From: Methylobacterium sp. B4 | GTDB taxonomy: Bacteria > Pseudomonadota > Alphaproteobacteria > Rhizobiales > Beijerinckiaceae | Assembly (NCBI RefSeq): GCF_003201865.1 | Contig: NZ_QJJJ01000007.1 | Location: forward strand, 62,001 to 126,000 | DNA: 64,000 nt | Direction: 5' to 3' | In this document: piece after piece, positions 38,484 through 46,671 of the stretch | Position numbering within the stretch: the first letter of the stretch is position 1 | Layout of the letters: every line of letters begins with the position of its first letter | Translations under genes and position numbers: made by a program | Notes under the pieces: model-generated | Told to the model about the DNA's origin: nothing | Seen by the model: the letters and a program-made list of their open reading frames with translations, nothing else | Database searches by the model: none

Positions 38484-38680
38484 TGGACCGGCTCACGCCC
38501 GACGCGTGAGCGGCACTGCGTCCCAGCTTGCTCGTCGCGGCCACCGGCACGCTGGCGAGCCTGCCGCCGGATATCGGGATCGCCTGCCTGCTCGCCAGGG
38601 GCGGTTCTGGAGCGAGATCGTGCCTGACATGGGCATGCACCTGCCGCTCTGGCCCCATTGTGATCGGCGACCCTGACCCG
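38483..38680 (+). pseudogene. modB: decayed modB (molybdate ABC permease)
   Basis: The ATG overlaps the modA stop, as in intact modAB operons. Translation gives MDRLTPDA, then TGA where the family has Trp, then AALRPSLLVAATGTLASLPP and GIACLLARG. This matches the ModB start (LTP-x-x-W-x-A-x-x-LSL, then SLP and LLARGRFWG). A frameshift near 38600 is needed to read the next part, GRFWSEIVPD then HLPLW. Similarity ends near 38680. The remaining 180 or so residues and modC are absent. So there is one nonsense codon, one frameshift and a 3' deletion. Confidence 0.75.
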
Positions 38681-39059
38681 CCAAACTGGGTCGATTCCAA
38701 GGGCCAAAGGCACGAACTTCGAACCTGGGCCAGCGGATCGGGCGGATCAGTCCGTGCTGGGAACGGCTGCAAGCTGTGTTAGCATGTAAATCATTTGAGA
38801 CACTTCTGAATGCAGGACAAGCGCCATTCATATTTCTATCAATTTATTATAATGGATGATCTGATCTTCGTGCGATCGGATAGCTCAGACAGATACAATC
38901 ATCTTTATTTTAGTAATATTTTCCGTCAGGATCGGGCCGACGCGATCTCAGGTCACACACGAAAAACCCACGTCGGGAAAGAGCTGTGACGGCACTCGGA
39001 ATTGATTAATGTTATGGGACTAAGTCCAGACTGTCGGAATGATAGTTCGGTCGGACGCC
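38681..39059. other. region between the modB relic and cheZ
   Basis: No gene is recognised. From about 38780 to 39030 the base composition drops sharply (runs such as TTTATTATAATGG), unlike the flanking coding DNA. This fits either a promoter region for cheZ or foreign sequence joined at the modB deletion. Confidence 0.4.
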
Positions 39060-39611
39060 ATGACCAATGGTACACCCAATGCCCCCGGGTTCGAGGGGAG
39101 TTCCGCCCTCTTGCAAAGTCATCTGGCCGCGATCTCGACGGCGATCGAGCGGACCCGGCAGGAGATCGCCGACCTGCGGCATGAACAAGAGGTTGGCCGC
39201 ACCTGCGACGAGCTGAACGCGGTGGTTCAGGGGACCGAGCGGGCCACCGACACGATCCTCTCGACCTCGGAGACCGTCGATGCCCTGGCCCGCGGCATCG
39301 CGAGGCGGGCTCGGGACGACGCCACCCGGGGGGACGCGAAGGCCATCCAGGATCAGATGCAGACGATCTTCGAGGCCTGCAACTTCCAGGATCTCACGGG
39401 CCAGCGCATCTCGAAGGTGGTGAAGACGATCGAGTTCGTCGAGGAGCGGATCGCCGAGATGCTGCGCCTCTGGTCCGGCCCGGATGCGGCGCCGGCGGCT
39501 CCGAAACCGGCGCGTCGCGAGCGGACCGGCGAGGCCGCGCTCCTGAACGGTCCGGCGCTCCCCGGTACAGCTTGCGTATCCCAGGACGCCATCGACGCGA
39601 TGTTCCCGTAA
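39060..39611 (+). CDS. cheZ: CheZ-family chemotaxis phosphatase
   Basis: CheZ-type proteins remove phosphate from CheY. The 183-residue protein is mostly helical (SHLAAISTAIERTRQEIADL from about 21, AKAIQDQMQTIFEACNFQD near 97). The key block CNFQDLTGQRISKVVKTIEF near 113-132 carries the Gln of the family's phosphatase motif (D-x-x-x-Q). The C-terminus ends DAIDAMFP, like the CheY-binding tail of CheZ. The ATG at 39060 is preferred; an in-frame ATG at 39039 adds seven residues. It is followed by other signalling genes. Confidence 0.85.
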   Translation: MTNGTPNAPGFEGSSALLQSHLAAISTAIERTRQEIADLRHEQEVGRTCDELNAVVQGTERATDTILSTSETVDALARGIARRARDDATRGDAKAIQDQMQTIFEACNFQDLTGQRISKVVKTIEFVEERIAEMLRLWSGPDAAPAAPKPARRERTGEAALLNGPALPGTACVSQDAIDAMFP

Positions 39612-39635
39612 GCCGTCCGGCAGCGAGATCCCACG

Positions 39636-40039
39636 ATGGGGCAGATCCTCCCGATCACGAACGATCCGGACCGGAGCGCGGATCTCGCGGGCGGTCTCGA
39701 TCTCGGCCTGGCGTATCAAATTCACGATCGGTGGACCCAAGCGGCTCCGGTCGAGGCCGCGGCGGTCCTGGTCACGGACGGGCTCGATCCCGATGCGGTC
39801 AACGTCCAGCGTCCGCGCCACCTGCTGATGCGGGCACGCCGCGGCGCCCCACGCATCGTGGTGCTGCGGCAGGATACGCCGCAGACCCGCCTTCAGGCGC
39901 TGGCGCTCGGGGCCAGCTGGAAGCCGACGCGGCCTACGCGATCCTTCGGGCAATGATGGACCGCCTCGATCCCGTGCTGGTGAAGGCCTTTCATCCGATT
40001 GCAACGGCTCTCACGCCAAACTTCCCCCGCGACACCTGA
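39636..40039 (+). pseudogene. receiver-like signalling protein with frameshift
   Basis: The frame from 39636 codes MGQILPITNDPDRSADLAGG and continues through RIVVLRQDTPQTRLQALALG, then ends in an unrelated tail at 39956. Around 39912 the coding signal passes to another frame, which reads LEADAAYAILRAMMDRLDP, then VLVKAFHPIATAL, and stops at 40039. A one-base deletion near 39909-39917 explains this. The restored product would be about 134 residues and fills the gap between cheZ and the GGDEF gene. Its family is not certain; the ALALGA...LEADA pattern recalls the end of a receiver domain. Confidence 0.55.
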
Positions 40040-40060
40040 CTTCGGTTCGATCCGCCCGCC

Positions 40061-40960
40061 ATGCACATCGTCCTCGTCGATCCCAGCGGCGTGATCCGCA
40101 AGACCATTTCGGGAATGCTGGTCTCGGCCGGGCACACCGTCGTGGCGTTCTCGGACTCGGCCGCGGCGCTGGCGCATGTCGGTGCCGATCCGTCGGTGAC
40201 CTGCGTGCTCACCAGCCTCGAGGTGCAGCCGCTCGACGGGCTGGAGTTGTGCTGGTCGCTGCGGGCACTGGCCGACGACCGGCGCCCCCTGACCATCCTC
40301 GTGATGTCCTCCGCGCGGGAGAACCGTCCGCTGGACGAGGTGCTCGATGCCGGCGCGGACGATTTCCTGATGAAGCCGCCGGAGGCGCAGGAGTTGCGGG
40401 GGCGCCTGCGCTCGGCCGAGCGGGTGCTGAAGCTGCAGCAGGCGCTGATCCGGCAGGCCGACACCGACCACCTGACGCAACTCCTCAACCGCGGAGCGCT
40501 GATGCGTCAGGCTCGGGCAGCGGTCGAGAACGCGGCGGCGAGCCGGCCTTTGACGGTGATGCAGATCGACATCGACCATTTCAAGAGGATCAACGACCGG
40601 CATGGCCATGACGTGGGGGATCTGGTGATCCGGCACGTCGCCCAGATCCTGCGGGAGACCGGGACGATCGCCGGCCGACTGGGTGGGGAGGAGTTCGCGC
40701 TGCTGATGCCGGGCCACGGCCTGGCCGGCGCGGCGGTGGTGGCGCACCGCATCCGCAGCCAGTGCGCCGGAACGGCGGTTCTGGAGCGGAGCAATCCGGT
40801 GCGCTTCACGGTGAGCATCGGGCTCAGCGAATGGTCGGAGGGCGACGGCGTCGGCACGCTGCTCAAGCGGGCGGACGTGGCGCTGTACGCGGCCAAGGAA
40901 GGCGGCCGGGACCGCGTGGCGGTGACGAGCGCCGCGCTGAAGACCGAGTTCGTGAGCTAG
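40061..40960 (+). CDS. receiver-GGDEF protein (probable diguanylate cyclase)
   Basis: The 299-residue protein has an N-terminal receiver-like domain (1-120) and a GGDEF domain (about 135-290). The latter has the active GGEEF in GRLGGEEFALL, metal-binding DIDHFKRINDRHGHDVGD and VSIGLSEW, so it can probably make c-di-GMP. No RxxD inhibitory site is seen at the usual place before GGEEF. In the receiver the phospho-acceptor position reads VLTSLEVQPLDG, where Ser replaces the expected Asp, so ordinary phosphorylation should not occur. The conserved Lys is kept (FLMKPPEAQE). It is 21 bases after the frameshifted gene, in a chemotaxis-like cluster. Confidence 0.9.
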   Translation: MHIVLVDPSGVIRKTISGMLVSAGHTVVAFSDSAAALAHVGADPSVTCVLTSLEVQPLDGLELCWSLRALADDRRPLTILVMSSARENRPLDEVLDAGADDFLMKPPEAQELRGRLRSAERVLKLQQALIRQADTDHLTQLLNRGALMRQARAAVENAAASRPLTVMQIDIDHFKRINDRHGHDVGDLVIRHVAQILRETGTIAGRLGGEEFALLMPGHGLAGAAVVAHRIRSQCAGTAVLERSNPVRFTVSIGLSEWSEGDGVGTLLKRADVALYAAKEGGRDRVAVTSAALKTEFVS

Positions 40961-41023
40961 TCGTCGGAATGGGGCCGCGCTCTGTCTCCCTCGACGAGCG
41001 GGGATCGAGCACGGTTCGACAAG

Positions 41024-41300
41024 TCAGGCGGCGCGCGTGGTGGCGAGGAAGCGCCCGGCCACGGCGTCGACATGCTCGGATTGGCGCGACAGCTCGGAGA
41101 CTGAGGCCGGCACCTGTGGGGCTGCCACACCCGCTTCTTCGGCAGCACCCTGCACGCCTGCAATGTTCCTGGCCGCCTCGCCCGTGCCGGCGTGGCCTGG
41201 CTCACATCGCGCAGAATCTCTTGGGCGGGTGCAGCTCGATCGGCGGCGGCCGTCACGGTCGTGGATTGGCGGCAGGCTGCCCGGCAGCGACGCTCATCCC
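41024..41300 (-). pseudogene. methyl-accepting chemotaxis protein, C-terminal relic
   Basis: Read leftward, the last 48 or so residues before the TGA at 41024 give RNIAGVQGAAEEAGVAA and then VSELSRQSEHVDAVAGRFLA. This is the typical C-terminal end of MCP signalling domains in alphaproteobacteria. Just upstream a different frame reads TAAADRAAPAQEILRDVSQA, which also resembles MCP sequence. The gene has therefore lost its frame and its sensor part. It lies next to GGDEF and cheZ genes. No intact gene is seen in 40961-41379. Confidence 0.65.
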
Positions 41301-41379
41301 TGCGCGAGAGCGTACCGCCGCGAGCCACACCTCATGTGACGGAGCAGCAGGCGCCGACACAGCCTGCGCGCCTGTATTC

Positions 41380-42021
41380 TCAGCTCGAAAGCCCGGGAAA
41401 CGCCGTCCGGAGGCTCGTGATGATCATCTCGACGGCGAGGGCGGCGAGGATCATGCCCATGAGCCGGCGCGTGATCGCCGTCGCTTGCGGTGGGAGGTGC
41501 CGCCCCAGGAAGGGGGCCGAGAGAAGCGTGGCCGCGAGCAGCGCCAGAAAGGCGCTCAGTCCGACCGCCAGTTCCACCAGCTTGCCCTGTGTCCGGGCGG
41601 TCTCGCCGAAGACGATGAGCGTGGCGATCGTTCCCGGGCCGACGAGGAGCGGAACGGTGAGCGGATAGATCGCGACGCCCTCGGGGTCGAGATCCTCGGT
41701 CTTCTCCTTCGGCGTCGCGGCGTGAACGTGACTGTCCGAGCCTTGCAGCATCGTCACGGCGATGAGGAGGATGAGCAGGCCGCCGGCCAAGCGGAAGTCG
41801 TTCACGCTGATGCCGAAGAGGCTGAGGATCAGCTTGCCGGCAACGACGCTGACGATACAGCCGACGATCGTGCCGAGCGTGGCCGTGAGGGCAATCTTCC
41901 TTTGAACCTGATCGGACGCGTCCTGGGTCAGGGAGAGGAAGACCGGCACGTTGGCGATCGGGTTCATGATCGCGAAGAGGGCGGCGAAGACCTTGGTCAC
42001 GAAGGTCAGATCGAATTCCAT
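41380..42021 (-). CDS. MarC-family integral membrane protein
   Basis: The 213-residue protein belongs to the MarC/UPF0056 family, inner-membrane proteins of unknown transport function; the old link to multiple antibiotic resistance is not supported. About six hydrophobic segments are seen. Family hallmarks are FAALFAIMNPIANVPVFLSL at the N-terminus and AIYPLTVPLLVGPGTIATLI near residue 117. The start MEFDLTFVTK is clear. Confidence 0.93.
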   Translation of the reverse strand: MEFDLTFVTKVFAALFAIMNPIANVPVFLSLTQDASDQVQRKIALTATLGTIVGCIVSVVAGKLILSLFGISVNDFRLAGGLLILLIAVTMLQGSDSHVHAATPKEKTEDLDPEGVAIYPLTVPLLVGPGTIATLIVFGETARTQGKLVELAVGLSAFLALLAATLLSAPFLGRHLPPQATAITRRLMGMILAALAVEMIITSLRTAFPGLSS

Positions 42022-42054
42022 TGCCGCCCCGTCTCCCTTCGAAGCGCCTCGATG

Positions 42055-42306
42055 CTACCGTCCACCACCGCCACCCTGGTCGTCGGCGGATTCGATGCCG
42101 GCCTGCATCTGCTCGATGGCCTGCTGCACCAGCGCCATCGCCTCCACCCGGTGCCCGCCCTTGTTCGACGACGCCTCACGGAACGAGGCGAGGGCATCGA
42201 ACAGGGGCGACAGGGCGCGCTCCCTTCGGCCTTGGTAGGCTTGCGCGCTCGTCGACGCCATCGTCGCCCCCGCACCGGCCGCGACAGCAACCAACTGGCG
42301 GCTCAT
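42055..42306 (-). CDS. small exported hypothetical protein
   Basis: The 83-residue product starts MSRQLVAVAAGAGATMASTS with a signal-like stretch ending SAQAYQ. The mature part (FDALASFREASSNKGGHRVE, then LVQQAIEQMQAGIES) is helical and ends with a Gly run. No family is recognised. A longer frame to 42414 exists, but the signal peptide favours 42306. It sits 33 bases downstream of the marC start on the same strand, so it would be transcribed first. Confidence 0.5.
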   Translation of the reverse strand: MSRQLVAVAAGAGATMASTSAQAYQGRRERALSPLFDALASFREASSNKGGHRVEAMALVQQAIEQMQAGIESADDQGGGGGR

Positions 42307-42410
42307 CGTCCGGCTTCCCCGCTTGGTGACGATGAAAGTGTCGGGCCAAGCGCCCCGGCCTGCGGGCGGAACCGGCGCCGACCTCGTGAAGAGCCGAAGG
42401 ATGCCGGCCG

Positions 42411-42695
42411 TCACTCGAGGTCCGCATCGGCCGGGGAACCGGGCGGAAGCGGCCCGGCGTCGATGGTGTCCTCCGGGATGCCCGGCGGACCGTCGAAGCC
42501 GACGACGCCATCCGGGTTGTCGGGCGTCACGTTCGGATCGAGCGCGGGCTGCGCGTTCCGGTCGAGCCTGCGCTCGACATTGAGGTCACGGGTGATTGGA
42601 ACCTCGCGCGAGGCCTGTGCCCAGGCCGCGCCCGGCACGGCAAGGACCGCGCCGAGCAGCACGAGGCTGGAGGGAATGCGCTTCGATGTCCTCAC
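42411..42695 (-). CDS. small secreted Asp/Pro-rich protein
   Basis: The GTG at 42695 gives a 94-residue protein with a clear signal peptide (SSLVLLGAVLAVPGAAWAQA). The mature part is acidic and Pro-rich (NVTPDNPDGVVGFDGPPGIP). No family is recognised. The same frame is open far upstream into a BcsB-like relic, but those parts look unrelated. So the gene either begins here or has been fused by rearrangement. Confidence 0.55.
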   Translation of the reverse strand: MRTSKRIPSSLVLLGAVLAVPGAAWAQASREVPITRDLNVERRLDRNAQPALDPNVTPDNPDGVVGFDGPPGIPEDTIDAGPLPPGSPADADLE

Positions 42696-43025
42696 GTTGA
42701 GGTCGACGATGATCTGCGCGCCGACCTCCAGGCCGGCGGCGTATCCGCCCGCGAGATCGAGGGTGATCTTGTCGTAGTCCGCGGGCACGAAGTCCGTCGG
42801 CAGGGTGACGTCGAAGCCCGTACGGAACAGGCGGCCGGAGAACTCCCGGCTCTGCAGCCCGAAGGCGGCCAGACCGAGCGTCTCGCCGCTGCGGGCCGGC
42901 ACGCCGCGCGCCTGGGCGAGCGCGCTCAGTCCCAGGGGGCTGCCGAGCGGATCGCGCGTCGTCGCCACGCTCACGATCCGCTGCGCCGCCTCGATCTCCG
43001 CGGGCGTGTCGCCGGACACGCCTGA
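42696..43025 (-). pseudogene. BcsB-like (cellulose synthase regulatory subunit) fragment
   Basis: This frame encodes IEAAQRIVSVATTRDPLG, then SGETLGLAAFGLQSREFSGR and FRTGFDVTLPTDFVPADYDK, then LDLAGGYAAGLEVGAQIIVD. The pattern, with F-x-LP-x-DF-x-xADY and Y-x-x-GL-x-x-x-AQI-x-V, matches a central block of BcsB, the periplasmic partner of cellulose synthase. Only about 105 residues remain. The fragment is joined at its 5' side to a Cache-sensor gene in another frame and at its 3' side to an unrelated small secreted protein. Confidence 0.5.
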
Positions 43026-43851
43026 GTTGCCCCCCAACGAGCCAGCCGAAGCCGGCGACGAGCCCGACGGCACCGAGCAGAGTCAGGACCGGGACGCCCG
43101 ATTGTGGCGGCTCGGGCGCCCGCACGCTCACCAGCCAGCCGACGCCGCCGCGCCGGACATCGCCAACCGTGGCGTTCATCTCCGAGCCCTGAACCTCAGG
43201 GCCGGAGCGGTGGAGCGTGCGTCCTGACCCGTTCAGCACCTGGATCGACAGGCCGCGACCCGCCTCCGGCAGCGAGCGCCGGGCCGCAGCGATGACGCCG
43301 TCGGTCCATTTCGGGGTGAGCTGGACCGCGAGCACGCCCCGGGTGGTTTCTCCGCTGCCCACGGGTGCCGCCACGATCAGGTTCCGCGGCACCGCGAGGC
43401 CCGCCCGGCTCGCCTCCGCCGCCTCTCCGATCACGATGCCGGCGAGGGATTTCGCGAACCAGGGGCTGCCGGACACGTCGGCACCGAGGATACGCTGCCG
43501 CGACGTGGCGACGATGCGGCCCGTTCGATCTGCGAGCAGAACGTCGGCGTATTCCGGGTGAAGCCTGCGCCACACGGCGAACATACGTTCGGCCGTCTCT
43601 CCAACCGCTTCCGGAGGTTGGAGCATCAGGCTCTCAGCGATGAGAGCCAGATCCCGTCCGGCCGAGAGAAGAGCGTCTTCCACTCTCTCCGCGATCAGGG
43701 CCGCACCCTCGCGCGCCCTGCCGTCATCGTGCGGCCCGCCGTCGATCCGGATGTCGGCAGTCCCCAGGACCGCAAGGCCGCCGAGGCCCGTTGCCAGCGC
43801 CAGCAGCAGTGCGAGGAGGCTGCGGAGGGAGGAGAAGAGCCCATGTCTCAC
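43026..43851 (-). pseudogene. Cache-domain membrane sensor, truncated
   Basis: From 43851 the product has a first membrane segment (SLLALLLALATGLGGLAVLG) and a Cache-type periplasmic domain of about 210 residues (RMFAVWRRLHPEYADVLLAD, then GSPWFAKSLAGIVIGEA). A second membrane segment follows (VLTLLGAVGLVAGFGWLVGG). Family members continue into HAMP, GGDEF or kinase domains, but here the coding signal jumps frame at a six-G run (plus strand 43030-43035) into the BcsB-like fragment. The formal frame runs on to 42586 as nonsense. I read it as a truncated sensor. Confidence 0.6.
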
Positions 43852-44775
43852 GGGATGGCCTGGCGGGAGGCAAAAATGAACGCGGCGTCAACGCAGACGG
43901 ATTGCGCGCGATGAATTCACGGAAATGGTTAACGATTTGTTAACGCCGCTCTAAGCATTGAGGAAGGCCTGCCTCATTTCATGATCGTATTGTTTATCTC
44001 AAATGTTATTTTCAACTTATCCAGATTTCATTCACGCACCATAAGTTATTTGAGATAAAACGGGACCTTTTCCGAATATTTAAACTTTCATACGGTGCTC
44101 GGTGTTGACCTCTTGATCGATGAAAGCAAGGGATTGGGTCTACGGCTGCTGCCATGTGCAGCCAGTTCTCGCCCGAACGGGACGCTGCGACATCAAGCAC
44201 GTCGGATTGGCCGTCTGGATGCCCTTCCACTCGTGCGCCGCGACGGCGAGGCGAAGGAATCGGGTGTCGGTCCCTTTTGCAGGGCGAGGATCCGGTCACG
44301 TACGACGGTGCCGTCGATGAAGGCGCCCCGCATCGCCGCATGCGGGCGGAAGAGTTCGTCGCGGGTTGAAGCACGCAACGAAGGCGCGCTCGACGCGGAA
44401 TCGCCGAAGCGCAGGCCGAGCCTGCTCAGGAGTTTGTGCAGCAAGAGGGAACAGAGTGGCGGAGCTTCCCCTCCACACCCTGCAACTTGCTGCTGCACGG
44501 AGATCGGATCTCAGCAAACCACCGTTTTCGAATCTTCAGACCGAGTCGTCAATAGCATAGACTACTTCTAGATGCAGGGAATCAATTCAAATTCTGCGAA
44601 AATTGATAGGAACCAAATCTGCTAATGACTTTGGTGTAATTTATGCAGAGCGGATCGATCCTATCCGAAAGCTTTCGATTGTGCTAATCGGGCCGTAACG
44701 TCGATTCATTCCTCGACGGACAATAATACGCACTCTGTCGCTTGGGGGCCCAAATCTCACAGAGGAGCGGACGCA
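43852..44775. other. long AT-richer intergenic region before the glycine-rich gene
   Basis: About 920 bases. From 43960 to 44100 and 44570 to 44700 the sequence is AT-rich and non-coding. From 44120 to 44560 the GC content is high and short frames exist on both strands, but none has a recognisable product; it may be a decayed gene. The right end must hold the promoter of the glycine-rich protein. Confidence 0.4.
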
Positions 44776-45468
44776 ATGCTTGCCTTCACAAAATCCAGTA
44801 CGGGTGCCCTCTTATTCGGCGCAGCGATGTTCACATTTGCTGTCTCGGCGCAGGCTGAATGGGGCGGCGGCTATGGCGGAACGCCGAGCGTGGGCAACAA
44901 GCCGGTGGGCCAAGGGCGGCCTGGTGGCGGAGGTCGCCCCGGCGGCTGGAATGAGGGTGGCGGCTATGGCGGCGGAGGACGTCCTGGCGGCTGGAACGAG
45001 AGCGGCGGAGGTCGTCCGGGCGGCGGGGGTCGTCCCGGTGGCTGGAGCGAGAGTGGCGGCTACGGCGGCGGAGGTCGTCCTGGCAGCGGAGGGCGCCCCG
45101 GAGGCTGGAATGAGGGCGGCGGCTACGGCGGCGGGGGGCGCCCCGGCGGCTGGAGTGAAAGTGGCGGCTACGGCGGCGGAGGGCGCCCCGGAGGCGGAGG
45201 CCGTCCCGGTGGTTGGAATGAGGGCGGAGGCTATGGCGGCGGAGGTCGTCCCGGTGGTGGTGGCCGTCCCGGCGGCTGGAACGAGGGTGGCGGCTACGGC
45301 GGCGGAGGAGGCCGCCCCGGCGGTGGCGTTTATCGGCCTGCCGATTACGGCGGAGGCGGCTACGGGCAGGGCGGATATGGTGGCGGACCTGCGGTGGGGA
45401 AGATCTGCTATAATTTCGGCGGCCGGCCATACGTTTATACGGGCCGAGGCCGCTGTCCGATCAGCTAG
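44776..45468 (+). CDS. secreted glycine-rich repeat protein
   Basis: The 230-residue protein has a signal peptide (LLFGAAMFTFAVSAQA) followed by a long low-complexity region (about 35-200). It is built of repeats of the type GGGRPGGWNEGGGYGG, with about seven GGW blocks alternating NEGGG and SESGG. A short C-terminal domain (KICYNFGGRPYVYTGRGRCP) carries two Cys, possibly one disulfide. The ATG has AGAGGAG upstream. The function is unknown; such proteins are often structural or surface components. The repeats are nearly identical at DNA level and so liable to length change. Confidence 0.85.
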   Translation: MLAFTKSSTGALLFGAAMFTFAVSAQAEWGGGYGGTPSVGNKPVGQGRPGGGGRPGGWNEGGGYGGGGRPGGWNESGGGRPGGGGRPGGWSESGGYGGGGRPGSGGRPGGWNEGGGYGGGGRPGGWSESGGYGGGGRPGGGGRPGGWNEGGGYGGGGRPGGGGRPGGWNEGGGYGGGGGRPGGGVYRPADYGGGGYGQGGYGGGPAVGKICYNFGGRPYVYTGRGRCPIS

Positions 45469-45479
45469 GAGCCTGCCGG

Positions 45480-46440
45480 AACAGCAAGCTTGAAAGCCGA
45501 GGTAGAACCGTCACTCTGAGCAGTGGTTGCGGCTCGAGGAACGTGACGGCCAGCCTGTGCCTGCTTCGAAAGGCAGTGGGCGGTGCAGATCATCGCCCAC
45601 TGGTCGCGGACCCGATCGAGCCTCCGTCCGCAGGCCGCTTGTTCGGCGGCCCGCTGCAACCCCACCTTCGCCCTCACCAGGCGGAAGGTTGCTTCCTATT
45701 GAAGGAGCGGACAGTTCTCGGCGATGTGGGTGGAAGTGGTCGAGCGGACATTGCCTTTCCATGGCGCCCTCGAGCGGCATCCGACCAGGTTGGATCGCAG
45801 GCGTCGTCACCTGCGGCTGCGAGATCGTTACGGCACCCGGCCGTCGAGACGCGCTGGGCGGTGGCCATCAGGCCGTTGGCGCGTAAGCCGGCCGTGACGG
45901 TGATGAGGTTCCAATGCCCGAAGGGGACGGCGATGCGGCAGCGCTCGCCGCGCGGCGCTCGCCCGTAACGCCGCGCCATCTTCGTGTTGGTTGCGGTCCC
46001 GTCGAGGAAGACGAGCCGGTCCGGATCGAGATCGACTTGCCTTTCGAACCAGGCCAGACGGGCTGCCTTCACGTCCGTTCGATCCTGCTCGGCCGCATGG
46101 CCGATAGTTTTTTACGCATGATGCCGTGGCGCTTGAAGATGCGTGACAGGCTGCTCACCTCGATCCGCCGGCCACGCTCGGCCGGACGGTCGCGCAAGTT
46201 CGTGCAGGAACAGTCCGGGCTGCGCCTCGTAGGTCTGTCGGATCAACGCGGCCTGCGCCTCGACGGGCTGTGAGCGCTGAGCGCCGCACATCGGCTTGGC
46301 CTGTGTCCGCACCTCCTGCACGAAGGTCTCGTGCCAGCGCACCGCGCTGGCGGGGCTGACCTCGAAGCGCCGCGCCGCCTCCGGCCCGAGGCTCCCGCCT
46401 CGGGTGAGCGACCGCGGCGTTCACAGATCCCGGGCCCGCT
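45480..46440 (-). pseudogene. IS630-family transposase relic
   Basis: On the minus strand the pieces of an IS630-type transposase follow in order but in different frames. They are ARRFEVSPASAVRWHETFVQ (N-terminal helix-turn-helix), VEAQAALIRQTYEAQPGLFL with HELA, IFKRHGIMRKK, DRLVFLDGTATNTKMARRYG and then GRAPRGERCR (first DDE block). A poorly kept C-terminus with RAAEQAACGRR follows near 45640. At least two frameshifts (near 46200 and 46060) and loss of the second and third catalytic acids make it inactive. No clean terminal repeats were found. Confidence 0.75.
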
Positions 46441-46671
46441 CGGCGGACGCACCGGGATGACCGCATGCGACGGGGGCCGAGCGGATCGGTAGGAGCCCGT
46501 AAGATGCCGCATCTTGAGGCAACGGGCGCGGATCTTGCGGGGCGCGATCACCGGTGCGGGCAACGCCCGCGCCGTCGCGTCAGACAGCACGTCGGACCGG
46601 AGACGCCCGGAGATCCGGGCAGGGGCACCCGTCGAACCCCAGCATCCTCCGGCCGCCACAAGGAAACCGGT

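Noticed and set aside
44095..44571. 158-residue open frame in the long intergenic region
   Set aside because: No start site, no recognisable motif and competing frames on both strands; not supported as a gene.
44930..45340. Short regular DNA repeats that could suggest a CRISPR array
   Set aside because: The repeats are in frame, encode Gly-rich peptide units and have no unique spacers; no cas genes are present.
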